Assembly: GCF_040183065.1 (NCBI RefSeq)
Contig: NC_091117.1
Span: 99,761,001 to 99,825,000 of the forward strand
Direction of reading: 5' to 3'
Source: Periplaneta americana
Lineage: Eukaryota > Arthropoda > Insecta > Blattodea > Blattidae
DNA: 64,000 nt
The position numbers and the translations under genes were made by a program. The notes below the pieces were generated by a model. That model saw only the letters and a list, made by a program, of their open reading frames with translations, did no database searches and was not told the DNA's origin. Position 1 is the first letter of the stretch. Every line of letters starts with the position of its first letter. Shown piece after piece: positions 1 to 10,424 of the stretch.

Positions 1-319
1 TTGTGTTAATAATAGTTAATACTAATGATTTTCCTTTCATCTGAACTATTACTACAATATGCATTTGTATTTCTGTTCGCTCTATATGTTGTCAAATAAC
101 TACACAACGTCTTTGGTTACGGTATAAAATTATTCCAGTTTTCTTTTATTTCGTGTCAAACTAATGGTACCTAAGCTTGATTATGTCCGTAACGTGGTCG
201 CATTAAATGTTAATAAGATATTTTCATTTATTCATTCAGATTGATTTATAAGAGACACCAAACATATATTAAACATTCAGCATTGTATAGTACAGCCGTC
301 TGCTAGCCGGTACTTCTCC

Positions 320-465
320 CAAAGCATGGCGGCGGACGCAAGCTTCAATTTGTCCCTACTCTAAACTTCTGCGCAGCCTTGGCTGTAGGGGCTCGGCTTT
401 ATCTATGGTGTGGTAGCTCCTTTACTTGTCTGTGTCTTGCGCATGCGCAGTGTCCCATCATTGGA
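320..465 (+). promoter_or_regulatory. GC-rich ATGGCGGC module with NRF1-like palindrome
   Basis: This GC-rich island in AT-rich DNA carries ATGGCGGCGG, then CTTCAATTTG, then TTCTGCGCAGC, CTGTAGGGGCTCGG and TGCGCATGCGCA. ATGGCGGC resembles a YY1/Pho site and TGCGCATGCGCA the NRF1 palindrome (known motifs). The first four blocks recur in the same order at 53275 (+) and 15065 (-), so this is part of a repeat family. Promoter function is inference. Confidence 0.4.
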
Positions 466-638
466 CTATGAAAAGTTTCTTGCGGGACACTAAGTGCAGT
501 TTCTCCAAAAAAAATTCCAGGAAAGCCGTTGGTCGCTATTTCATATTTTTGTCGTTAGACACCCCCCAAAACCGCTAGATCTAGCGACTTGTCGCTGAAG
601 TTGGGAGCACTGGTAAAGATGTCAGACTCATACCAACG

Positions 639-2499
639 CACTGCTTTCGTGATCTAGACCAGGCCGTAATGCAGGATGTGTGACGTCACTCGATGGGTCG
701 GGCTTTTCTATTTGAGTATACGGACCTGAGTGAAATATATTACTTTAATGCGTGTCGGTGCTCAATTTTATTTAGTGAAATGTGTGTATAAGATACGTTC
801 ACTTCTTATTGCATAATATGTTGCAGAAATAATTACAAAACTGTGTTATTTTAATGTGAACGGAGTTTTACATGTTAACATAACCTGTTTGCATCAACAT
901 TTTAAGTTTGGAATGGAAGCTATTTTGAGATTTAATAAAGAAGAATTATTTATATTGTGATTTTAATTTAGCACATCTATCTTCCTTACTTGTAGGTAGA
1001 AAATTTACCACAGTCCCTCCTATGAAATTAATGTAGGTACGTACGGTTGTGTGTTACTTCATCTGGTAGGTTAGATAAATAGAATTAAATACGACCCAGT
1101 ATAGTAGGGAACAAATAAATAAAACAATTAAATTGTTATTCAATGTAATGTGTGCATAAGTTCCATTTATTTGTTGTATAATGTGGCAGGATTATAAAAC
1201 TGTTATTTTTATGTGAAGAGAATTCAGCATCTTAACATAACCTATTTGCGTCAACATTTTAAATTTAGAATGAAAGCTATTTTGAGATTTAATAAAGAAT
1301 ATATTTAGCATAAACTTCAGAACACGGTTATCTTCCTTACTTAAAGGTAGAAAATTCACCACACTCCTTCCTATGAAATGTACATACGGTTATATTACTT
1401 ACTAGCGCTGAAGTATAGTTCCGGTAAATTCTGAACTGAAAACAGTTGAATTTATTTTTTGTGGAGATGCATTTAATCCTCTAAGCAAGGCATAATAAAA
1501 GCCTGAACTAACCGAACTAATTAGTATATGCAAGGTGTATGAATACGAAGGGAACTAGGTACCTCAGCGCTAGTTTAGGCCTGGTAACATATTAAACTAA
1601 TCAGACTGGAGTACCGTATGAAACGAATAAATATAATTTAAGTGTAGACAAATTGCATTTACAAGTTATACGTAGCGTTATGCTTAATTATGATGCATAA
1701 TTGCGAATATAGAAATGAGGCAAGTACTGATAGAGTAAACATAACCTATATTTTCAACACATCAAAATATGCGTGCGATGCAACTGAAAATTGTTGAAAC
1801 GTGCTTAAATGAATGTGCAAGAATTTCGTAATGAAGTAAGCGTGCTTTATTTCAATTAATTAACAATACTAGATACTGTAACAGTAATGAAAACTATAAG
1901 GTATAATTTTTCACAATATACTATATGTATCTCGCTTTTAGTTCAAATTGTGTATATTATCAAACGTCGTATTATTTATAATGTAGATTATTTACACATA
2001 AGAAGGGCGCAATAATTTAAATTTAATAAAACAAATACGGTAAACTAACAATAATGGATTAGACAAGAGTAACATCAGTAACGCTGCACTTAGGCCTAAT
2101 CATAATTTACTTTACATTCCAGTCAATGTTTCACTTTCACATGTATAGTATTACACATATTTACTGTTTATAACACCAAAAATTTACTTACCCACATAAG
2201 GACGCAATGTTTAATCGAAATAAAGGCAGGTATTACACATACGAATTTTGCCTGCAACAACGTAATTTTTACACCAAAAATAATATTATACCTTACGTTG
2301 CAAGTGAATTGTGTCTCAAGTGTCTCACAATCACTGTTTAAAATTTTACTGACGCAATTACACTGCATTTCAGAGAAATATATGTTGTTTTTCATGTACT
2401 GCAACTAATTGATATGGTTGAAAGACCGCCCTTCGCGATCAGCTGTTAAGCGAGCCACGTGGTCTGCCTTACGGCCTGTATTAGATCACGATGGCAGTG
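639..2499 (+). mobile_element. Non-autonomous TIR element with CACTG ends and 7-bp target duplication
   Basis: The left end reads CACTGCTTTCGTGATCTAG, then ACCAGGCCGTAA. The right end reads TTACGGCCTGTATTAGATCA, then CGATGGCAGTG, giving TIRs of about 32 bp. ACCAACG flanks both ends exactly (632-638 and 2500-2506). There is no transposase; the only ORFs are short and lack recognisable motifs. A diverged relative lies at 56314-57608. The superfamily is not assigned; a 7-bp duplication is unusual. Confidence 0.75.
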
Positions 2500-2522
2500 A
2501 CCAACGTCACGAAATTATTAGT

Positions 2523-2523
<1 letters not shown>

Positions 2524-2560
<37 letters not shown>
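2524..2560 (+). repeat. (TAA)n microsatellite
   Basis: About twelve perfect TAA units. The poly-Asn ORF running through it is an artefact of the repeat. Confidence 0.95.
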
Positions 2561-2563
<3 letters not shown>

Positions 2564-2740
2564 GAGCATAATTATTAGCGCTCATGGCGACCAGAAATCA
2601 TACAAAAATAACAAATTTGCATACGGTCCCCCGTTGCACGCGTTGCTTACGAGATTATACAAGCTGGCGCATAGCATGATCACAGCCTAGTATATACAGT
2701 CACGAAGGGAATATACATCCATAGATAGTTCGTAACGATG

Positions 2741-2918
2741 AATTTTTTGGTCCTACAGAATACATTTGTTATGGTAATAATTAATATTAGAGGAAAAAAA
2801 TTCGCTCCGGTTCTGGCGATCGAACCCGGGTCCTTGGTTCTACCGGCGCTGGAGCGAATTTTTCTCCTCTAATATTAATTGTTACCATAACAGATGTATT
2901 CTGTAGGACCAAAAAATT
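2741..2918. repeat. Foldback hairpin with ~70-bp arms around a tRNA remnant
   Basis: The left arm starts AATTTTTTGGTCCTACAG and the right arm ends CTGTAGGACCAAAAAATT. Both include the TAATATTAGAGG block and GGAGCGAATTTTTC. The centre keeps only the T-arm and part of the anticodon arm of the tRNA-like unit. Mismatches are few, so the DNA or RNA could extrude a long stem. Confidence 0.8.
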
Positions 2919-3149
2919 AATTTTTACAGAGTTTCTTCGAGCAACAGTGCATATTTCTGTATAGATTACTGTGCATATTACTTGGAATACCGGCCACCAA
3001 GTCACTCAGCTGAGTGTGCTCCTTGTATAATGGCAGTTGACATACCGGTACTGTAATATAAATGTCAACATACATGTCGAACTTGGAGTCAGGCCATAAA
3101 GGGAAAAACACTGGAGGAGAGGGATTCGATTCGGTGCTGTGGATTGAAC

Positions 3150-3222
3150 TTCAGCATAGCTCAATTGGGTAGAGCACTTGGTACGTAGAACCTAGGACCC
3201 GGGCTCGATCCCCGGCGCCGGA
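3150..3222 (+). other. tRNA-like cassette unit a (tRNA-derived repeat)
   Basis: A 73-nt cloverleaf-like unit with A-box TAGCTCAATTGGG and B-box GGCTCGATCCC. Compared with unit b at 3525, the T-stem and acceptor carry substitutions. It is followed directly by GAGCGAATTTTTCTCCTC, a potential small hairpin. C occupies loop position 33 (normally U), so a functional tRNA is unlikely. Confidence 0.6.
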
Positions 3223-3524
3223 GCGAATTTTTCTCCTCTAATATTGTTACCATAACAGATGTATTCTGTAGGACCAAAAAAAAAAATCTTTACCAAGAGG
3301 AGTAACTACTCCTCTTGATCTTTACGGAGTTTCTTCGAGCAACAGTGCATATTCTTGTACAGATTACTGTGGAATACCGACCACCAAGTAACTCAGCTAA
3401 GTGCGCTCCTTGTATAATGGCACTTCACTTAATATAAATGTCAACATACATTCGAACTTGGAGTCAGGCCACAAAGGGAAAAACACTGGAGGAGAGGGAT
3501 TCGATTCGGTGCTGTGGATTGAAC

Positions 3525-3597
3525 TTCAGCATAGCTCAATTGGGTAGAGCACTTGGTACGTAGAACCAAGGACCCGGGTTCGATCCCCGGTGCTGGA
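3525..3597 (+). other. tRNA-like cassette unit b, cloverleaf intact
   Basis: The acceptor TTCAGCA/TGCTGGA pairs 7/7 with one G-U. The D-stem GCTC/GAGC, anticodon stem TTGGT/ACCAA and T-stem CCGGG/CCCGG all pair. The anticodon loop ACGTAGA would give GTA (Tyr), but position 33 is C. The A-box TAGCTCAATTGGG and B-box GGTTCGATCCC are good pol III promoter matches. Directly downstream is GAGCGAATTTTTCTCC. Best read as a tRNA-derived mobile cassette rather than a working tRNA-Tyr. Confidence 0.65.
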
Positions 3598-3867
3598 GCG
3601 AATTTTTCTCCTCTAATATTAATCCATGGATAGTTGCTAAACACTACAGGATCGCTATTATCGCCTCATCAAATACAATGTAAAACAGTACCAGCACAGT
3701 CTATTGTTCCTAGTACTAGGCTAGTACCCTCATCAACTCAAGCTTCGTGACTGTATATAGTACTAGACTGTGGTATGATCAAGAGTGGGAAGCCCGCGAG
3801 TACTAGAATATGAAAATCATTAAATTAAATTAAATAGCAGTTTTCTTCTTAGTTTAAACACAGTAAA

Positions 3868-4165
3868 ATGCCGCAGTGTTATGTGTGTATGGATGTTACA
3901 AAAGGCAAGAGAAAGGAGTACATCTTTATCGGATACCTCAAGGACAAGAAAAGAAGAAAAATTTGGGTGGCAAGGATAAACCGGTACATATGAACACCAT
4001 CTAAATACTCCCGATTGTGCGAAGTGAGTAGACTATGGTACAGTATTAATCCTAGTTTATTTCCTCGCAAATGGTGATTATTCCCTATGCATAATGATCC
4101 AAATTTTTTTCTCACTGATAACTTCCGAATTCCAAAAAAAGTTCGGGGTTCCCCAGTAGTATTAT
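3868..4165 (+). pseudogene. THAP-domain first exon(s), disrupted
   Basis: The ATG at 3868 opens MPQCYVCMDV, followed by a lysine-rich stretch, GYLKDKKRRKIWVARINRY and, after an in-frame TGA at 3991, TPSKYSRLCE. This matches the THAP layout: Cys pair, basic block with Trp, and C near a P-S-K motif. The TGA stands where THAP domains usually have Trp (TGG to TGA is one step). GTGAGT at 4024 is a consensus splice donor. About 65 nt on, a stretch reading HNDPNFFLTDNFRIPKKV resembles the end of a THAP domain, so 4088-4165 may be exon 2. The same lesion is in the inverted copy, so it predates the duplication. The family is inferred by eye. Confidence 0.55.
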
Positions 4166-5925
4166 GAAAGACTTGTGTAAATAACAAGGCATGGTACTTT
4201 CTTTAGGGGCTTAAACAGTTATAACACACCGAATGCTCTTGTGAGTAGTATTTTCGATAATCTTGAGAAGTTCATATCAACTAAATATCCCTATTTAACA
4301 TCGACAACACATTAATTACCATGCATAGCCAGTAGTTCATGAAAAAAGTAGAGCTTCCCTTCTGGTCTAAGACTCCTGTGTTTTGACGCTCGATTTAGAA
4401 AGTAAATGATCATACTCAGTGCGAATTATATAAGAATAAGTAATATAAAATGGACATGTTTACAGTGGAGCTCTATACTGCTGTATACTAGTATTTCTAT
4501 AATTTCAGTGTTTGCGTGCACAGCTAAAAATAAAATGCTTTGTAAATTCTATCATGAAGAATGTTGCTGTTACCTCGTCTGAAAAAAATTTCTTTGAAGT
4601 TTGGGGAAAATCGAAGAAAGTTGAATTCTCTGTCTGGTGCGACATCAGGCGATGACAGTATTTTGATTTTTTCCTTTGTCACCTTTATTGTTTTTATTAG
4701 CCACCGATCCAGACAAATGGCACTGTACAAAAATTAATAAACTTAATATATAATAAGTTTATTATGCTGGAAACTGTAGCCACACAGCCTTTCATACACA
4801 CGTTACACAGATTTTTAACACAAACACATGAATGAATATTAATAACTGATGACATTCTTTGTCAGGAAACTATGACCTTTTCCATACAAAAAGATCCACT
4901 TTCACTGTTCCGAAGAACTTATACTTAATACTTCGCACTAACTTAACACTAACTAATATAGAACTGTCGAGAGTGACTATCGGACTGAACTGATAATAAA
5001 GCTGTCAGACAAAAAACTGACGTTTAAAATCAAAGAAATACTGGAGAAGGATTTTTAGAAAGCTGAAAGACAAAAAATCTTTCCTTTGAAAGGAAAAGTG
5101 GCACATATAAGTCTTTTGAAAATAAAACCTTTGTTACACGTGCATTTAGAGTTGGGAAAGAAATAAAACCATAAAAATGAGACATGACGGTCTCACAATT
5201 TCAATGAAAAGAAGGAAAAAACGGTAAACCTTGCCCTTCAACATTCTGGAAAGAAGAGACTTTCATCCTATAGAAAAAAGGAGTTACCCGGTTTTAAAGT
5301 TAGCCTTCTGTTTCCGCAATGTGGTAAGTTGGTTGAGTGACACTTTCAATGTTTCGTTTTAGAAATTCGGTGTCCATCATTTCACCGTGGCTGTCTGAGG
5401 ATCACTAGGAGAAAAAAAAATTGCTTTAGCTATAAAATTTAGTTTCCTTTTAACATCTCTCTTTAGTAACTGCTTACAAAAGGTCAATATTTTTCTTCCC
5501 TTTTTATGACTCTGCTTTTCTGAATACTGTATTCAATGAAACTTTTCCCCTTTTGCACTCATGTATGCTACATAGCGAAGAGGAGATTTTCAATGTAAAG
5601 TTACAACACATTATTGACCAGTATAACTAAAAACCATCCTCTAAATAAGTCTTCGAACATATTACAGATATTCCTAAATGAAATAAAATATTATTTTGAA
5701 ATCGCGGATTCTCTGGTAACTGTTGGCGGATCCCTGTGGATTCGCAGAGCACATTTTGGAAAACATTAATATAATATAACATAACATAATATACTGGTAA
5801 TATAATGTGAGACATTTAGTTACATGTCAGTATATTTACAAATTATTATCAGTGCCCTAGAATGGAATTTGCAGCATAAAAACTGAGAGAGAGCGTCAAT
5901 TTCCCTATTCCAGCAATGTTAACAG
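4166..5925. other. No gene recognised in the inner part of arm A
   Basis: AT-rich sequence. The short ORFs here have no recognisable motifs and are mirrored in the other arm. AT-rich microrepeats occur near 4740 and 5760. No TIR pair or tRNA-like unit was seen. Confidence 0.6.
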
Positions 5926-6355
5926 AGCGAGCGCTTGGGTCCAGCTGCCGACCTTTGCGGTACTCTGTCTATATAGAGCTCTACTATTAAATGTTGAATA
6001 GTTTCATTACTAAGCATCGTGTATCGTCAAAATTCTTTGATTAATTTTGCATTACTGATCGAGTACGAAGATTATAAACATGTCAAGTATATTACAGTCT
6101 TATTTGAGATTTACAAATGACTTATTAAATAACAGTATGCAGATTTTCAGTGTGATTTAATGGAATTTACAATTTTGTTTTCCAAAAATCTGGATTTGTC
6201 CAATTAAAAATTTTGCTTTCAAACCACATTCTTTATCTTGTTCATTTACTTTGGCAAGTTGATTGTTTTTAGTTTCGTGTTTTTCCTTGAGTTTTTGTTC
6301 TCTCTAATTCGTTTTAATTCCTGATAGTGGACTACCAGTGTCTTCTACTTTCAGC

Positions 6356-6357
<2 letters not shown>
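5926..6357. other. Unassigned spacer at the inner edge of arm A
   Basis: Starts exactly where the inverted repeat stops. It opens with a modestly GC-rich stretch followed by TCTATATAGAGC, a palindrome containing a TATA-like core. No ORF of note. Confidence 0.5.
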
Positions 6358-6418
<61 letters not shown>

Positions 6419-6434
6419 CATTATTATTATCATT
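6358..6434 (+). repeat. (ATT)n microsatellite
   Basis: About 20 ATT units, then a slightly interrupted end with two TCATTATT steps, abutting the Penelope-like foldback. Confidence 0.95.
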
Positions 6435-6502
6435 AAACTAGTATAATTAATTGATTAACTAGTGGACTTACTAGTGTTAATTACGGTATGTAAGATTTGT
6501 CC

Positions 6503-6545
6503 GGCTTACAGCTGTTTTAGTGCTTCATGCACCATCCTCAGAGCC
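6503..6545 (-). ncRNA. Hammerhead-like ribozyme motif, core mutated
   Basis: On the minus strand: stem I GGCT, CTGAGGA, a stem II of GGTGC with GCACT, then AAAA instead of the required GAAA, the stem III palindrome ACAGCTGT, A, and AGCC closing stem I. The G12-to-A change in the catalytic core should abolish cleavage. It is the partner of the intact-core copy at 7002-7044. Confidence 0.55.
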
Positions 6546-6547
6546 TA

Positions 6548-6884
6548 CTAGATCACGGCGTCATCTCGAACTTCTCTGCCTGTTATGTGGGTGTGTTTGA
6601 TTGTTGAAAGGTGTTGAAGAGTGGAGTCAAATAGTGTGTGTGTACTGAAATTGATCTGTGTGTTGAGAATTTGATCAGGGTGTGTTTTAATGTGTTTGTA
6701 TATTTCGTATTGTTCTAGTATGTTGAGTTTTTGGTTCTTGGGTTGTATATGTAGGATTTCCATGTCTGTATTTATGTTATTGTATGTATGGTTAGCATTG
6801 GTTATGTGATCGGGGTATGTAGATGTATTGTGTCCTCTGGTTATTCCTTTAATGTGTTCTTCGTAGCGTGTTTGGAATGATCAA
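6548..6884 (-). pseudogene. Penelope-like element GIY-YIG endonuclease C-terminus
   Basis: Reading from about 6884: FQTRYEEHIKGITRG, an H-I-T-N-A-N-H stretch, DMEILHIQPKNQKLNILE, QYEIYK, then LNTQINFSTHTLF to the stop. The conserved R, the H...NH spacing and the E of LEQYEIYK fit the GIY-YIG domain that forms the C-terminus of Penelope-like polyproteins. The N-terminal GIY/YIG strand and the RT domain are missing. The 71-codon ORF starting at 6763 is only the 3' part of this reading frame. The element is dead. Confidence 0.65.
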
Positions 6885-7001
6885 CACACAGATCAATTTC
6901 AGTACACACACACTATTTGACTCCACTCTTCAACACCTTTCAACAATCAAACACACCCACATAACAGGCAGAGAAGTTCGAGATGACGCCGTGATCTAGT
7001 A

Positions 7002-7044
7002 GGCTCTGAGGATGGTGCGTAAAGCACTGAAACAGCTGTAAGCC
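7002..7044 (+). ncRNA. Hammerhead-like ribozyme (type I), core intact
   Basis: Stem I GGCT (7002-7005) pairs with AGCC (7041-7044). The core is CTGAGGA (7006-7012) and GAAA (7029-7032). Stem II GGTGC/GCACT (7014-7018/7024-7028) closes a GTAAA loop. Stem III is the short palindrome ACA-GC-TGT, and the predicted cleavage site is GTA, after 7040. One extra T (7013) sits between A9 and stem II, and 10.1-11.1 is a G-U wobble rather than G-C, so activity may be reduced. Location in a Penelope-like 3' region supports the call, since such elements are known to carry short type I hammerheads. Confidence 0.6.
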
Positions 7045-7105
7045 GGACAAATCTTACATAATTAACACTAATAAGTCCACTATTTAATCAATTAATTATA
7101 TTCAA

Positions 7106-7950
7106 GTGTTAAAAGTAGTGTACGCAAGATTCAAAATGAAACTAGTATAGTTCTTAGTTTGTCTTGCCTTAAGACAATCAGTAGTGCTATTCAATACTTT
7201 CGAAGAAAAGAATATGATTAAAAATCATTTGCAATGGCGAATATTCTATGACAGTGGTTAATTATTACTGCTCAATATTGACACATATACGATTTGCATG
7301 ATTTAGGATACAACTTACGCAGCAATGCGATTTTAATGTTGTTTGTGCCGAGTTTAGTGTAATGTACTCCCCTCATCTTCCAAGCCAAATCAATTATTAT
7401 TACGACATTATAAGTAACAAATTAATAATAATTATTGTAATGATTCGTTGTGATAAGGTACAACTATCACCATATGGTGTACCGAAGATTTTTCTTTATG
7501 CTTTCATTAAATTGACATGTCATGGGTGACAACAGAAAACACCTCAGGGGAGCGAGATACAGACATTACTAAAAGAGAAATGGGCATCGCGGAGAGCAGA
7601 TGCGCATGTGCCAATGGGCGACAAAATTCTAAAAAAAAAAGTCCCTGAGATATTTATGTTTTGGCAAATTGTCAAATACCGAAACCACTTCTAATCACAT
7701 ATATTGCAGACTAACTTCCTAATTTAACTTAAGTTAATTCTAACTTCTAATTTAAAAACTGTTTACACACACTAAAATATTACAGCATTTGCTATTACCA
7801 TCCACTACAGATTAATCAGCAGACCTGTTAGATATTTATTTCACCACTACAAAGTGTGCAAGAAAAATCGCACAATTGTACTTGTCATAAATTGTGACTG
7901 CAGTTTCCATTAGTAAAAATCATAACATTTCAACGTCAATATATTAAAAA
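7106..7950. other. No gene recognised between the foldback and segment B
   Basis: AT-rich, single-copy within this window, with no ORF of note. It ends in an A-run (ATATTAAAAAAAA) at the junction with segment B. Confidence 0.6.
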
Positions 7951-9150
7951 AAAATTCCATCTTATTTGCGAAGCTTTAGGAAGTCTTCTCCCTACAATTT
8001 CATTCAGAACTTCGACTCTTTGGGGCGAATTTGAAAAGAAAACTGGAATTTCATCCAAGTCAGCAAAAAATATCCTTACATCCTTATTCTGGCTAGTAGC
8101 ATGGGACATGATGAGGTTGAGTTTATGTGCATAACAGTGCACATAATAAGCAAAAGGATAATCCTGCTTTACTAGAGTTTGAACTCCAGACCGAGAACCA
8201 CTCATGACGTTAGCTCCATCATAACTTTGTCCTATTACTTTATTCTTGTCAGAAACAACAACCTCCAATGTTCGTTTCACACATGTGGACAAAATTGGTG
8301 CGTTCTGTCCCGAGGGATTTAGAAAGGTCCAGAATCTTTCTACAGGTTTGCCATTTGATAGTACGTATCGAAACACCATCACCATTTGATACATTGATGA
8401 AACATCTGTCGTTTCGTCAGCAATTACCGAAACATAATCAGCACTTTGGATTTCGGCCTTTATTTCATCCTGGCAGACTTCAAACATGCACTGCAGTAAG
8501 TCATTTTGAATTTCTTTCGATGTACCCTTGAATACTGTAGCATTTTTCAAGTGTTCCTTTAAAGCAGAGTCCAATTCTGAAGTAAAATCTACTAGTCCCC
8601 GAAAAATGCCAGGATTAACTGGCCCCTCCGACTCATCATGTCCTCTAAGAGCCAGTTCGAAAGCACCACAAAACTTTATACAGTCGATAATTTTTGACAA
8701 TATGTATCTATTTTTTGTTATTTCTTCATTTTGTTGTTGAATATTTCTTCGAAACGCAGTGTCCAATTGTTGCCTTATGTCATATTTACCTAAAACACTC
8801 AATTCTAGCTGTGGATTTTTGTGCGCTTTAGACATTTCGTGTTTTGTAATTTTCTGTTTCAAATGCCCGACATCGCTACAACCATTATTTGTCCATGTGC
8901 CATCTTTCTCACTCGCGAACATCAAACAAGGAAAACAGTACAATCGGTTCGTAATTTCACAACCACAGAGCCACTCGTATTTGATATAAAATTCAGGATT
9001 GAATTTTCTATTAATATCTCTACCATTACATTTGCTCGTCTGAATCAAATTTATTAAAGGTTGGGGTCTTCCCCTACTTTTAATTTCCAACTTTTCTTCC
9101 ATACTTAAATTACCGAAATTTGTTTTCTTCAATTTTTGAACCGAATTCAT
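7936..9150 (-). pseudogene. hAT transposase, C-terminally truncated
   Basis: The first ~396 codons match the intact protein at 25093-27210 almost perfectly (one visible difference is Tyr for Phe in VSSMYQMVM). It has the TTF-type zinc finger region, the VIADETTD motif and GQSYDGANVMSG. At IRWNF the reading runs off segment B into unrelated sequence and stops within a few residues. The C-terminal dimerisation region and third catalytic acidic residue are lost, so it is not expected to be active; a truncated DNA-binding protein could in principle still be made. Confidence 0.9.
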
Positions 9151-10017
9151 TATTAATTTATTACACGTAAAACTATCACAATGTAAACAATACTATTTAC
9201 CAGAAAGCATTAAACAACACCAGCACAGACGTTAACCGAATTCATTATTAATTACACGTAAAATTATCACACTGTAAAAAATACTATTTGCCAGAAAGCA
9301 TCAAACAACCCCAGCACAGACCACGCTAAGCTACATGTGACTTGATTATTTTTTGTCATTTTGTGACACTGACATCTTGAAATGGCTATGACAATTACTT
9401 CGTCAAAACTCGTTATATTTAAAAAGAAAATATAATGTTCGTCTGACATCTAAACTTCACTAGTATATTTTAAACATTTTCTATTGCATAAATAAGCACA
9501 GTTTTATTAGTACAATCGGCCACGAAGTAATATTTGTAGATTTATTCAAATACACTGAAGAAAGTATGAAAGTGATTATTTTTCTTACTTCCCGCAAGCA
9601 AGGAGCCATGTCTGCCAACCGAACCCTAGAAAGTGTAAAATCCAAACAAGTGAATGTGGGTGAGGGGAGTGTAGGGAGAAGGGAGTACATGCCAAACGCG
9701 TCTGAGAAGCTGCGTACGAGCAGGAGATTCTGGCAAGGGATGCGATTGAATGAGGATTGTTGCTGTACTCCCCCTTCTTTACCCGCTGCCCGCAAACATA
9801 CCTAAATATGTTCGCATAGTCCCAAGTTGCGAGCCCTATAGTGACTGGAATAGAAAAGATCCTACTATAGTGCGTGGAATCGAACGAGAAATATTGTAAA
9901 AATGTTGTTAAGTTGCAAAATATTTAAAAATTTTAATCTAATCCTAAAACAGATGGCGGGCGTGAAATATTTAGGGTGTGCACATGCGACCATGCGAATA
10001 TACAGGAACCGCGCCTG
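7951..10017 (-). mobile_element. hAT transposon copy cut inside its transposase gene
   Basis: Identical to 26011-28077 of the full-length element, including the 5' terminus ...AACCGCGCCTG followed by the target-site copy GGTCCATA at 10018-10025. The 3' third of the gene and the 3' TIR are absent because the segment begins at 7951. The missing half may lie inverted upstream of the window. Confidence 0.9.
9140..9319 (-). repeat. ~90-bp tandem duplication at the hAT 5' end
   Basis: Two adjacent diverged units begin AACCGAATTCATTATTAATT and include the transposase start codon and upstream leader. The second unit lacks a few bases. The same pair is at 27200-27379 in the full element. It could duplicate a promoter or transposase-binding region. 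Confidence 0.8.
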
Positions 10018-10258
10018 GGTCCATATTGTAAACACACGTTTGCTTTGATGTGGACAAGAAACGAACAATTATTATTTATTCGCTTCCATATCACGTAATA
10101 TACACCAGTAAATAAAAACACATACCTAATGTTTTAGTTTGAAATATAAATAGGCCTACCATGCATTAGCTTATTATCACAGCTGAAATAAAAGTCACAT
10201 GCATGAATTAGTCATATAATAGAATTCAGGCCTAGTGTACAGAACATCTTGCCTATTG

Positions 10259-10260
10259 AT

Positions 10261-10319
<59 letters not shown>

Positions 10320-10320
10320 G
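10259..10320 (+). repeat. (ATT)n microsatellite
   Basis: About 20 units. The copy at 28319-28380 is the same length, which fits a very recent duplication. Confidence 0.95.
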
Positions 10321-10424
10321 TTGTTGGCTCCGTTAAATATTGTCTTACAACATTTTTATGTAAAGTCGTGTTGTACTGGTAACTTTAAGTTGTGTGCTGA
10401 CATCTGCTGGTTATGTAATACTTT

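Larger units (their letters stand above)
2681..3772 (+). mobile_element. CACAG/CACTG-ended TIR element carrying tRNA-like cassettes
   Basis: The left terminus reads CACAGCCTAGTATATACAGT, then CACGAAG. The right terminus reads CTTCGTGACTGTATATAGTA, then CTAGACTGTG. Flanking GCATGAT (2674-2680) and GTATGAT (3773-3779) are a near-perfect 7-bp target duplication. A solo 183-bp relative with the same ends is at 57943-58125, so the extra ~900 bp here is an internal insertion of tRNA-like cassettes and a large hairpin. Confidence 0.7.
1..5925 (+). repeat. Arm A (left) of a ~5.9-kb inverted repeat
   Basis: Reads as the reverse complement of 19040-24963. Paired positions sum to 24964 near the left edge and to 24965 after a one-base indel, and only scattered substitutions are visible. 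The inner end is sharp at ...GTTAACAG: left continues AGCGAGCG, right continues into an unrelated transposon ORF. The outer end coincides with the window edge, so the arm probably extends further left. It contains a TIR element, a tRNA-like cassette element and a THAP-like pseudogene. A recent segmental duplication plus inversion is the simplest reading; assembly duplication is possible. Confidence 0.95.
6438..7105. mobile_element. Penelope-like element, two 3' ends in inverted orientation
   Basis: Positions 6438-6668 and 6887-7105 are inverted copies with a ~215-bp unpaired centre. Both arms encode the same C-terminal peptide ending HITGREVRDDAVI and share a 3' UTR with a hammerhead-like motif. 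The centre belongs to the minus-strand copy and encodes a GIY-YIG-type endonuclease fragment. Penelope-like elements are known for 5'-truncated copies in tandem or inverted arrangement and for ribozyme-bearing pseudo-LTRs, which fits. No reverse transcriptase is left here. Confidence 0.75.

Noticed and set aside
2524..2560. CRISPR-like or satellite arrays
   Set aside because: All regular arrays in the window are simple microsatellites, tandem duplications or short UTR repeats; none has the repeat-spacer pattern.
3525..3597. A functional tRNA-Tyr(GTA) gene
   Set aside because: The stems are good, but U33 is replaced by C, no intron is present, and the unit lies inside a repeated mobile cassette with a trailing hairpin.
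8268..9057. Plus-strand ORFs of 70-87 codons antisense to the hAT transposase
   Set aside because: Shadows of the minus-strand gene, duplicated with it; no motif.
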